A stretch of 64,000 nt of DNA from Bog-756 sp963812885. Its GTDB lineage: Bacteria; Actinomycetota; Acidimicrobiia; Acidimicrobiales; RAAP-2. The notes beneath the pieces are model-generated. The model saw only the letters and a list, made by a program, of their open reading frames with translations. It did no database searches and had not been told where the DNA came from. The stretch covers positions 248,001-312,000 of the forward strand of contig CAWEWZ010000002.1 of NCBI GenBank assembly GCA_963812885.1. Direction: 5' to 3'. Made by a program: the position numbers and the translations under genes. Below, piece by piece: positions 28,443 to 35,581 of this stretch; the stretch's first letter is position 1, and every line of letters begins with the position of its first letter.

Positions 28443-29223
28443 ATCTTGCCTGGGCGTCGACCTCCCCAGTCCCCCCTTCCCAAACCGTGCATGCGGTTCT
28501 CCCGCACACGGCTTTCCCCCAGGCAGTCGACCGTCCACATTCCGCTGTGCCACGAGCGTTGGTGGGCGGCCCGAGCATCACTCCCAGTCCGTTGACCTGC
28601 CCCGAGGGGCGAGTGGGTGGATAGCCGTTGGGCAATCCCACAGTCGTCGCTGGTCGCTTCGCACACCTGGCTAGAGGCCCTTCGCTCGAACCGGGTTCTG
28701 TTGTCCCGGTCGTCATCACTACTACTGCCTCCTCCGACTTCCGCTCGACACTTCGCCGTTTCCCAGGGCCACTGGTTATCGACGTCGTGGCTGCCGGGCA
28801 CCGCAGGTTGGCAACCTGTGGCCTTGTGCTTGCCGGCGTCGAGACGGATCTCTCCAGTTCCGAGGACAACCTTCTGGCCATTCCGAGCCCCCTGCGCCGG
28901 GAGGTTCCTGGACACCCGCTCCAAGATCTCTGGTGTCGTCCATGGTCTTCGCCCTTAGGGGAAAGGCTCGACTCCTCCTGATCCGCCGTGACGACGGACC
29001 GGTGTAACGACGCTGCAGGCTTCACGTGATGTTACGGACTGGTCATTTGCTCCACCCCGCTTCGCACCCGGCCTCTCGACCACGCACGGGGGCTTCACTA
29101 CCGGGGACCTTGGCGTCTCCCCGGACCGGACTCGCACCGGCTGGCTGTCCCCAGTTATCGCTTGGTTACGTCATCACAACTCGGACCTCCTTGTTGTCAT
29201 GGCGTCCAAGCTGCTGGACGCAC
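28443..29223 (-). mobile_element. ORF-less group II intron
   Basis: On the reverse strand the element begins GTGCGTCC (consensus GUGYG) at 29223. It carries a domain-I-like segment with GGTGCGAGTCCGGTC near 29110, and a block at 28836-28960 that is nearly identical to 40730-40860 beside the reverse transcriptase at 40.5 kb. Domain V is at 28482-28515 (AAAGCCGTGTGCGG, then GAGAACCGCATGCACGGTTT). A domain VI stem CTGGG/CCCAG follows at 28450-28469. About 780 bases with no reverse transcriptase: an ORF-deleted intron that would need an enzyme in trans, perhaps once supplied by the relative at 38-40.5 kb. The exact 3' end is approximate. Confidence 0.65.
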
Positions 29224-29291
29224 CCCCCGATCACCGGCTCGGCGGCGGTTATCGGCAAGGGCAAGCTTGCCAGGCGCTTTAGAATGGGAAC

Positions 29292-29474
29292 GTGGACAGA
29301 CAGCTAGCTGTTGTGATCTACGTCCTTGGGCTTGTGGGCGTCGTGGTCGGTGTCGACATCCTGTTCTTCAGGCACAACGGCTGGGCTCGGCTCCTGGCAA
29401 ATGTTGGCATTGTTCTGCTCTTCGCCGCCTTCTATCTGCGTTTCCACTCCGCCTTCGGTGGCAAGGCTGGTTGA
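29292..29474 (+). CDS. Small membrane protein, 60 residues
   Basis: Two hydrophobic helices: QLAVVIYVLGLVGVVVGVDI, then LFFRHNGWARLLANVGIVLL followed by FAAFYLRFHS. This resembles a widespread family of small uncharacterised membrane proteins with the pattern YVLG...VDxLFF...RLxxNVGIVLxFxAFYLRF. The start is a GTG at 29292 with GGGAAC close upstream. It stands alone between the intron relic and the IS element. Function unknown. Confidence 0.6.
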   Translation: MDRQLAVVIYVLGLVGVVVGVDILFFRHNGWARLLANVGIVLLFAAFYLRFHSAFGGKAG

Positions 29475-29509
29475 AGGAGTGGGAGTAGCCCACAACACCA
29501 TGCCCCTAG

Positions 29510-31291
29510 CTACTTCGCCCTGAAAAAGTAGATATGAAAGAACGCCCTGACCAGCGCGTTCATGTTCCGAGGGTGCTCGCGTTCAGGCCCCAATGACGCA
29601 ACGATGGCTCCATCCCTCTTGCCGGAGAGAACGGAGCCATCGTGTTGCGGACCAAGGTAGACGATCAGCAGACCCTGTGGGAGGCACTCCTCCCGCCCCA
29701 GTTCAGCCGCCTTCCACCTGGGCTCGAGCAGGTTGATCGTCTGCTCGACGATCCGGTGTTCTTCGAGCCGTTCACACCGTTCTTCGATCCGAAGATCGGT
29801 CGGCCGTCGATCCCGATGGAGACCTACCTGCGGATGATGTTCCTCCGCTTCCGGTATCGGCTCGGCTTCGAGACGCTGTGTGCCGAGGTCACTGATTCCA
29901 TCGCCTGGCGGCGCTTCTGTCGCATCGGGATCACCGATCCCGTGCCCCACCCCACCACGCTCATGAAGATCACCACCCGCTGCGGGGACCAGGCCGCCGA
30001 CCAGCTGAACGAGGCGTTGCTCAACAAGGCCATGGCCGCCCACGTGGTGAAGCTCGACCAGGTCCGCGCCGACACCACGGTCGTCCCGGCCAACGTCGCC
30101 TACCCGACCGACTCGGGGCTCCTGGCCAAAGGAGTGGCCAAGCTGACGAAGACCGTGGCCGCGTTGCACGTCCTCGGGTTGGCCAGGCGGACCGGCTTCC
30201 GGGACCGCACCCGGTCGGTGCGCCGTCGTGCCCATCAGATCGCCGCCTGGCTGCGCCGGCGCAGCGGCGATGCCAAAGACGAGGTGCTCGGACTGACCGG
30301 CGAGCTGGCCACCATCACCGAGGCCGCCATCAAAGACGCCCAGGTGGTGGCCGCAAACGCCCGCCGGAGCCTTCGCCGTGCGGGTGAGGGGGCCTCGGGC
30401 CGGGCAGCAGCCCTCGTCACCGATCTCGAGCGCACCATCGGCGTGCTGGACCAGGTCGTGGTCCAGACCCGAACCCGTCTCGCCGGTGAGGTCCCTGCCG
30501 GGGCGACCCGCATCGTGTCCCTCCACGACACCGATGCCCGGCCCATCGCCAAGGGTCGGCTCGGCAAGCCGGTCGAGTTCGGCTACAAGGCACAGGTCAC
30601 CGACAACGTCGACGGCATCGTCGTCGACCATCGGGTCGAGAAGGGCAACTCGCCTGACGCCCCCATGCTGGTGCCAGCCGTCGCCCGGGTGGCGGCACGG
30701 TTCAACAAGGTGCCGAAGGCGGTGACGGCCGACCGTGGTTATGGCGAAGCGAAAGTGGAGGCCGAACTCGAGTCTCTCGGGGTGAAGCATGTCGCCATCC
30801 CGAGGAAGGGACGTCCCGGTGCACAGCGACAGGCAGTCGAGTCCTCACGCCGCTTTCGAAAGCTGGTCAAGTGGCGCACCGGGTCCGAGGGTCGGATCTC
30901 CCATCTCAAGCACTCGTGGGGATGGGAACGGACGATGCTGGATGGCGTCGACGGTGCGAGTACGTGGTGCGGCTGGGGTGTGCTCGCGCACAACGCCACC
31001 AAGATCTCCGTGCTGATCGAAGAACGGGAAACATCCCAATCCTCGGCTGGCGCCAGACAGATCCGACGACCAACCGCCACGGGACCACCCGGTCGACCCC
31101 CGCCGACCAACAAGAGCCGCGTCGCCTGACCTCGTTCCTCCCTCTCCCGTCGCGCCCCCGAGGCCGAAAACGGCCGGAAAATGGGGACGAAAACGACCGA
31201 AGAGGTTGGGGCGGGGCCTCTCGCGGGCCCCCGCCGGCACCCATGCCGGGAGGGCGTCTATGCCTGAGGCGAGTTTTTCAGGTCGAAGTAG
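29510..31291 (+). mobile_element. Complete ISNCY/IS1182-like insertion sequence with CTAG flanks
   Basis: The ends are inverted repeats: left CTACTTCGCCCTGAAAAAGT from 29510, right (reverse strand) CTACTTCGACCTGAAAAACT from 31291, two mismatches in 20 bases. Each end is followed outward by CTAG (29506-29509 and 31292-31295), which is either a 4-base target duplication at a palindromic site or part of the repeat. One intact transposase gene lies inside. The element is 1,782 bases and looks functional. Confidence 0.8.
29642..31129 (+). CDS. DDE transposase, ISNCY/IS1182-like
   Basis: An intact 495-residue transposase. The N-terminal domain has FFDPKIGRPSIPMETYLRMM and FRYRLGFETLCAEVTDSIAW, the classic IS1182/ISNCY opening. 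The catalytic domain shows LDQVRADTTVVPANVAYPTD (first Asp), AVTADRGYGEAKVEAELESL (second Asp) and WRTGSEGRISHLKHSWGWER (catalytic Glu). A coiled insertion at about residues 150-280 is usual for the group. A Pro-rich tail follows. No frameshift is present, unlike much of the island. Confidence 0.88.
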   Translation: MLRTKVDDQQTLWEALLPPQFSRLPPGLEQVDRLLDDPVFFEPFTPFFDPKIGRPSIPMETYLRMMFLRFRYRLGFETLCAEVTDSIAWRRFCRIGITDPVPHPTTLMKITTRCGDQAADQLNEALLNKAMAAHVVKLDQVRADTTVVPANVAYPTDSGLLAKGVAKLTKTVAALHVLGLARRTGFRDRTRSVRRRAHQIAAWLRRRSGDAKDEVLGLTGELATITEAAIKDAQVVAANARRSLRRAGEGASGRAAALVTDLERTIGVLDQVVVQTRTRLAGEVPAGATRIVSLHDTDARPIAKGRLGKPVEFGYKAQVTDNVDGIVVDHRVEKGNSPDAPMLVPAVARVAARFNKVPKAVTADRGYGEAKVEAELESLGVKHVAIPRKGRPGAQRQAVESSRRFRKLVKWRTGSEGRISHLKHSWGWERTMLDGVDGASTWCGWGVLAHNATKISVLIEERETSQSSAGARQIRRPTATGPPGRPPPTNKSRVA

Positions 31292-31391
31292 CTAGAGGCT
31301 GGTCCGCGAGTTGCGCGGCATGCATTTTCGGGTCGCTCGCCCCGGCACTGGCGTGGTCATGCCGGACAACCGCCGACGGCGTCCTGACACG

Positions 31392-31446
31392 AAAGAGCCA
31401 GGCCCGGAGCGAGGTGGCGGAACCCGCTCGACGGGCCTGGCTCTTT
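31392..31446 (-). terminator. Bidirectional intrinsic terminator
   Basis: AAAGAGCCAGGCCCG (31392-31406) pairs without mismatch with CGGGCCTGGCTCTTT (31432-31446). A run of T follows the stem on both strands, so it can stop transcription of the leftward secreted-protein gene (stop at 31504) and any readthrough from the IS. The rest of 31130-31503 holds only the IS right end. Confidence 0.75.
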
Positions 31447-31503
31447 CTCACCATCCTGCCAAAAGGATGGGTGAAGGCAATCGTGAGTCAACGACGACCC
31501 TTG

Positions 31504-32148
31504 CTACATGGCCACCCCTCCGCCTGTGATCTTGAAGGCAGTGGTCGTTCCTACGCAATGTGTTCCGGGCGCTGGAAGTGTGGTCACGAATTTGCTCATG
31601 ATCGGTAGCGCAGGTGCGTGGAACGATGATCCGCCACCTTTGACGCCGTACGGAGCTTTGAGGGTAAGTGTGTCGAATCCGTTGAGGGGACCGGTAGTCG
31701 ATCCAACGTCGCCCGTGTAGGTGACATTGGTGTTCGCGATCGGTCCACCGATGGTTGCCCAAACAATGGTCTCCTTAATCACACCAACCTTGTCAGCCGG
31801 ACCGTGAAAGTTCACACAGGAGCTGCCGTGGGGTGCGGAGGAGGTGTAGTAGCCCGATCCGGTGACGGTGCCACCAACAACGCGGACGCCGGTGGGGGAG
31901 GTGACCGTTCCGCCACACAGAATCGTTGTCCCTGGGTGACCGATGGTCGCCTTGTAGTTAATCTTGACGCCGCCAGGGCTACCGCCCCCGGAGAGCCCCG
32001 GGCTGACGGTGCCTGACCCGGCGATGACCGGACAGCTGGCCGTCCCGGTCGCGATCGGGGCCGCAACCGCTGCCTCTTGGGTGGCGACGAACAGTCCGCC
32101 GACCATGGTTGTGAGCACTGCAGCGAATAGCAACGTTCTACGAATCAT
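31504..32148 (-). CDS. Secreted protein, paralogue A of a divergent pair
   Basis: The frame is open upstream, but the ATG at 32148, with AAGCAGG before it, starts a clear signal peptide: MIRRTLLFAAVLTTMVGGLF, cleaved near AVAA. The mature part is Gly/Thr-rich beta sequence with ATGTASCPVIAGSGTVSPGL, KINYKATIG and GSGYYTSSAPHGSSCVNF. Four cysteines probably form two disulfides. It is homologous over its length to the divergent gene at 32455 (ATGTxxCxxxGxGTxSPxL; GVIKxxxxWxxxxxIAxTxVTxTG). Function unknown; exported and probably cell-surface or extracellular. Confidence 0.7.
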   Translation of the reverse strand: MIRRTLLFAAVLTTMVGGLFVATQEAAVAAPIATGTASCPVIAGSGTVSPGLSGGGSPGGVKINYKATIGHPGTTILCGGTVTSPTGVRVVGGTVTGSGYYTSSAPHGSSCVNFHGPADKVGVIKETIVWATIGGPIANTNVTYTGDVGSTTGPLNGFDTLTLKAPYGVKGGGSSFHAPALPIMSKFVTTLPAPGTHCVGTTTAFKITGGGVAM

Positions 32149-32454
32149 CGTGACCTGCTTTCGGGTATCGAGCGGCGCCAGAAGGTCCATCCCTGGGGTC
32201 CGCCTAGGAGTGGCTCCAAGCAACCTAGGTCCACCTGTTACCACCGTCAACCGGTATTGATTGCGCCAGCGAGATGCCTCCGTACAACAGACCCTGCCCT
32301 CTAACGCCCCCGGATCAGAGCACCCGAGACCGCAAAGCGTTACAGTGCCGGCTGGGACGACATCCGTTCCAACGGCGGGCGGTTGGCGCCGTAGCTCTGG
32401 CCGGACGGGCGGTCCTCTTTTCTGGGTTGCTCCGTGCGGTCGAAGGGGAGGACC
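32149..32454. promoter_or_regulatory. Intergenic region between the two divergent secreted-protein genes
   Basis: About 300 bases separate the two opposite starts. It should hold both promoters. No long palindrome or riboswitch is evident to the eye. A GGGGAGG ribosome-binding site sits before the rightward ATG. Confidence 0.4.
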
Positions 32455-33105
32455 ATGAAACGCAAACTGCTCGCTGTGTCCGCGGTCGCGGTGCTGTCAG
32501 CGACGATATTCGGCGTAGCGAATACAGGGGTAGCTGGTGCCGCGAGCCCGGCAGCGACGGGGACCATCGGATGCAAGATCACAGGAGCAGGCACGTTCTC
32601 TCCGACATTGACCATGGCGGGAAGCTCGAATGGAGTGAAGATCTACTTCAAGGCCAAGGGTGGATGCAGTGGGAATGTCAAGGCCCCCAATTCGGCAGGT
32701 GCCCTCGGCCCCGTGACCGTCTCCAGCGTTACCATCACCGGAACCGGCTACTTCAAGAAGGCGGGCGCGGGCTTCGGCAACAAGTGCTCGAACTTCCAAT
32801 CAAGTGACAAGATCGGCGTGATCACGGTGAAGTACGCCTGGACATCCGTCCCCGCCATTGCGCCGACAACGGTGACCTTCACGGGTGGGACCGCTTCGAT
32901 CGTCTCACCGATCATTGCCACGAGCTTGTTCGACAAGATCAAGCTGCCGGGTCCGGCTGGCACCACCAAGGTCACCACGGGGTCGTTCGCCCCTGCGGTT
33001 GCCCCAGTCGTCGTACTGGATACCAACGTCAAGAAGACCTGCAGCGCAGGGTGGTCCTACCCGGCGTTCAGCGTCGTGCCTGGGTCGTACATCACCCTTC
33101 CCTGA
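32455..33105 (+). CDS. Secreted protein, paralogue B of a divergent pair
   Basis: The ATG at 32455 follows GGGGAGG and starts MKRKLLAVSAVAVLSATIFG, a signal peptide cleaved near AGAA. The mature chain has ATGTIGCKITGAGTFSPTLT, VKIYFKAKGGCSGNV, VSSVTITGTGYFKKAGAGFG and IGVITVKYAWTSVPAIAPTT, a beta-rich fold with four or five cysteines. It pairs motif by motif with the leftward gene 31504-32148. No enzyme motif is visible. A terminator follows 29 bases after the stop. Confidence 0.72.
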   Translation: MKRKLLAVSAVAVLSATIFGVANTGVAGAASPAATGTIGCKITGAGTFSPTLTMAGSSNGVKIYFKAKGGCSGNVKAPNSAGALGPVTVSSVTITGTGYFKKAGAGFGNKCSNFQSSDKIGVITVKYAWTSVPAIAPTTVTFTGGTASIVSPIIATSLFDKIKLPGPAGTTKVTTGSFAPAVAPVVVLDTNVKKTCSAGWSYPAFSVVPGSYITLP

Positions 33106-33133
33106 CTGATTGTTCGGTCTTTGAATGGCTGAG

Positions 33134-33186
33134 GGCGGGTGAGGTTCGGACCGCGGCTGAGATGCCTGTCCGGAACCTCGCCCGCC
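33134..33186 (+). terminator. Hairpin terminator after paralogue B
   Basis: GGCGGGTGAGGTTC (33134-33147) pairs with GAACCTCGCCCGCC (33173-33186), 14 pairs with one G-T wobble. A loose T-rich stretch (CATCTTTTCC) follows some 15 bases later. It lies just past the stop at 33105. Confidence 0.6.
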
Positions 33187-33295
33187 TTCGCCTCGGCATC
33201 TTTTCCAGGGATCGGATGAGACGTGGTCCCACAAAATCGGGTTTGAACCACCCTGGACGGTTGCGAAAGTCTTGCGATGGGAGCAGGATGGCTAC

Positions 33296-33511
33296 ATGTT
33301 TTGGTGTGACCATTGTGGTCATGCATTCAATATCTCCGAGCGTGACCACCTGCGTGAACTGCCCGAGTTGCGGAATGACCCAATGGCCGGGGTCCCGTTA
33401 GCGATTGTGTGTCCGAGCTGCAACAGGGTGCAACGGATCGTCTATTCGAGTTCGAGCGGCTCAAGCCATCGTGGTCCACCCCGAACGCCGCCTCAACCGA
33501 GCGCCCGCTAA
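33296..33511 (+). CDS. Small zinc-ribbon protein
   Basis: From the ATG at 33296 the product reads MFWCDHCGHAFNISERDHL, later PLAIVCPSCNRVQRIV and a Ser/Pro-rich tail. CxxC at both ends with about 35 residues between fits a rubredoxin-like zinc ribbon. An ATG eight codons upstream (33272) is an alternative start. Function unknown. Confidence 0.45.
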   Translation: MFWCDHCGHAFNISERDHLRELPELRNDPMAGVPLAIVCPSCNRVQRIVYSSSSGSSHRGPPRTPPQPSAR

Positions 33512-33557
33512 CAAAGTCACCGCGTCCCACGACACCGGGTCAGTGTGACACTTGCCC

Positions 33558-33992
33558 ATGGTGACTGAGGGTCGACTGACCGAGTATGTCGAGGTCAAAA
33601 GGTCCGTCGGGGACTGGGCACGACAGCAGGCAGACATTGTCGGCGTCGCCATCGTCGGATCGTGGGCACGTTCTCAAGCACGAACGGATTCCGACATCGA
33701 CGTTGTGGTGCTGACCCTCGGCAAAGATCGCTTCGTCACCGGAGAAGACTGGGTCGTGAAGGCAGTCTCCCAGGAAGCAAAGATCGTCAGGACTCAGGAG
33801 TGGGGACCGATCACTGAGCGTCGAGTTCGACTCCCATCGGGCCTGGATGTCGAGTTTGGCTTCGCGGGGCCGTCATGGGCATCAACGGATCCCCTCGATC
33901 CAGGCACGGCTCAGGTCGTCCTCGACGGCTGTATTCCCTTGGTGGATCCAGCGGATCTCTTCGCAAGGTTGATCGAGACGGTCAGAGGGTGA
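33558..33992 (+). CDS. Nucleotidyltransferase-domain protein (MNT/Pol-beta superfamily)
   Basis: The active-site signature is IVGSWARSQARTDSDIDVVV: the GS motif followed at the proper distance by DxD; a later LDVEFGFA supplies the third acidic residue. At 144 residues it is a minimal nucleotidyltransferase like MntA antitoxins or small adenylyltransferases. No HEPN partner is adjacent, so a toxin-antitoxin role is not supported here. The start is the ATG at 33558, or a TTG two codons earlier. Confidence 0.72.
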   Translation: MVTEGRLTEYVEVKRSVGDWARQQADIVGVAIVGSWARSQARTDSDIDVVVLTLGKDRFVTGEDWVVKAVSQEAKIVRTQEWGPITERRVRLPSGLDVEFGFAGPSWASTDPLDPGTAQVVLDGCIPLVDPADLFARLIETVRG

Positions 33993-34159
33993 CCCAGATC
34001 ACCGGGTAAGCGGCGGCTATCGCCCGCCCGTTGGTTACATACTGATGGAAGCCTCGAGACTTTCCGTGTGCTCTGCATGTTCCTTAACTCATCCTTCAGG
34101 TGCATTCCCTAGTCTTGGTGGAGGAGGCAAGCAGACTGCCCACAATTGCTTGGACTGAG

Positions 34160-34234
34160 ATGGCCTGGATAATCATGATTCCGTTGATTGCCGTCGCGTT
34201 GGCCTGTGCCGCAGTACCCGTCCTCGAAGACTGA
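34160..34234 (+). CDS. Possible 24-residue membrane peptide
   Basis: A frame reading MAWIIMIPLIAVALACAAVP then VLED is a single hydrophobic helix. The frame is open to about 34100 without a better start, and there is no strong ribosome-binding site. It lies in a 370-base stretch (33993-34364) with no other gene. It could be a fragment or chance. Confidence 0.2.
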   Translation: MAWIIMIPLIAVALACAAVPVLED

Positions 34235-34364
34235 GGTCGGCCCAGAAAGCTTCGGCACCGGGTATCGATCGAGGTGCCCTTGATCACCGGCTCGGTGACG
34301 CAATGCAGCACCTGCGTCGCGCGGTGTGGAGAAGGTGGGCATCGACCCATAACGACCCGTCACT

Positions 34365-35273
34365 TCAGAATGGCACCGGACCTGTGCTGGGTTGAGCATC
34401 GGCGTCGTTACCAGCGGAAGGTCGGTTCTGATCGTCGCGTTGCGCTGCCGCCCCGGCAAGAACAACGAGCAGAATGCCAATGACCTGGATCATTGACAGC
34501 TTCTGGTGGAGCACGATCAGGCCGAGAACCACACCAATGGCCGGTTCGAGAGCCATGAGGGTGCCGAAGGCCGTGGGGGTCATCCGTCGGAGGGCGAGCA
34601 GCTCGAACGAATAGGGCAGCACGGGAAGCAAGATGGCCAATCCGACCCCCGTAGCAACTACCTGGACGGTGAGGTGGCCTGCGGCCTGTGGGATGCCGAG
34701 GATTGCTGCGGTGCATGCTGCGACCGGAACCGTGAAGGCTAGACCGCTGAGGCCGGAGAATCGGTCACCGACTCGCTGGGTGAGGACGATGTACGCCCCC
34801 CAGCCGACTGCGGCAAGGCCGGCGTACCCGACACCCAACCAGCTGATGTTGCCACGCCAGGGTTGGGTGACGAGCACGACGCCGACGGCCGCGGCACCCA
34901 CCCAGATCAGCGCCCTGTGGCTGCGGCTGTGCACGGCGGCGACGGTCATCGGGCCCAGGAACTCGATTGCGACCGAGGTCCCCAAAGGGATGCGCTCGAT
35001 CGCTGCAAGGAAGGCCACGGTCTGGAGGCCCGTGGTGACTCCCAGGCCGAGGAGTATCGGTGCGTCTTTCCCGCGGAGCGTACGCAGCGGTGGTCGGGCG
35101 ATGACCAGGAAGATGACAGCCCCCGCCGTCAGCCTCAGCCATGCGGTGCCACCGGGCCCCACCTTTGAGATCAAGTGCACCGACAGCGCCGACCCAAGCT
35201 GGACCGAGAGCATCGCTCCGATCGCCAGCGTCCACGGCGGAACCGAGTCTGCACGAGGGCTTAGCTGGCTCAT
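34365..35273 (-). CDS. EamA/RhtA-like exporter
   Basis: The ATG at 35273 begins a 302-residue protein with ten hydrophobic segments in two EamA repeats. The first repeat has SKVGPGGTAWLRLTAGAVIF and TTGLQTVAFLAAIERIPLGT followed by SVAIEFLGPMTVA; the second ends RMTPTAFGTLMALEPAIGVV and ends near VIGILLVVLAGAAA. The P-L-G-T-S-V-A-I-E-F-L-G-P run is characteristic of RhtA-type threonine/homoserine exporters. Substrate is inferred. The 3' end of the outer group II intron lies about 180 bases upstream on the same strand. Confidence 0.82.
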   Translation of the reverse strand: MSQLSPRADSVPPWTLAIGAMLSVQLGSALSVHLISKVGPGGTAWLRLTAGAVIFLVIARPPLRTLRGKDAPILLGLGVTTGLQTVAFLAAIERIPLGTSVAIEFLGPMTVAAVHSRSHRALIWVGAAAVGVVLVTQPWRGNISWLGVGYAGLAAVGWGAYIVLTQRVGDRFSGLSGLAFTVPVAACTAAILGIPQAAGHLTVQVVATGVGLAILLPVLPYSFELLALRRMTPTAFGTLMALEPAIGVVLGLIVLHQKLSMIQVIGILLVVLAGAAAQRDDQNRPSAGNDADAQPSTGPVPF

Positions 35274-35581
35274 TGACGGTCGCCAAAGGTTCGGGGACCG
35301 CCGCTCGCCGCCTTGGATCTCGTCTGCGACGACACGCTGGTCAGTCTCACACAGAGCGTGGTGAGGTAGGCCGGTGGTTCGGCGGATCACGTCTGCGGTT
35401 GAGGTCCCGACCAGGCCATCGTGGTGGCGTTTCTCAGCGCACCGGCCCGGGACCAGCAGCCCCCGCAGGGTGAGTCAGCTTCCCCAGCGGCCCCCTATCA
35501 AACCGTGCATGCGGTTCTGGTGAGTAGCGGGAGGGAATCTCACCCTCCCGCTCTCGCAGGACCGGACGTGACAGTCTCCCG

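Noticed and set aside
27812..28924. A 370-residue version of the TmrB-like ATPase
   Set aside because: The first 198 codons are translated group II intron RNA; family similarity begins only at the GTG at 28330.
30235..30800. Long open frames opposite the ISNCY transposase
   Set aside because: They are Arg/Pro/Ala-rich mirror frames of a clearly coding gene.
33558..33992. Possible MNT/HEPN toxin-antitoxin system
   Set aside because: Only the nucleotidyltransferase is present; no HEPN-domain gene lies on either side.
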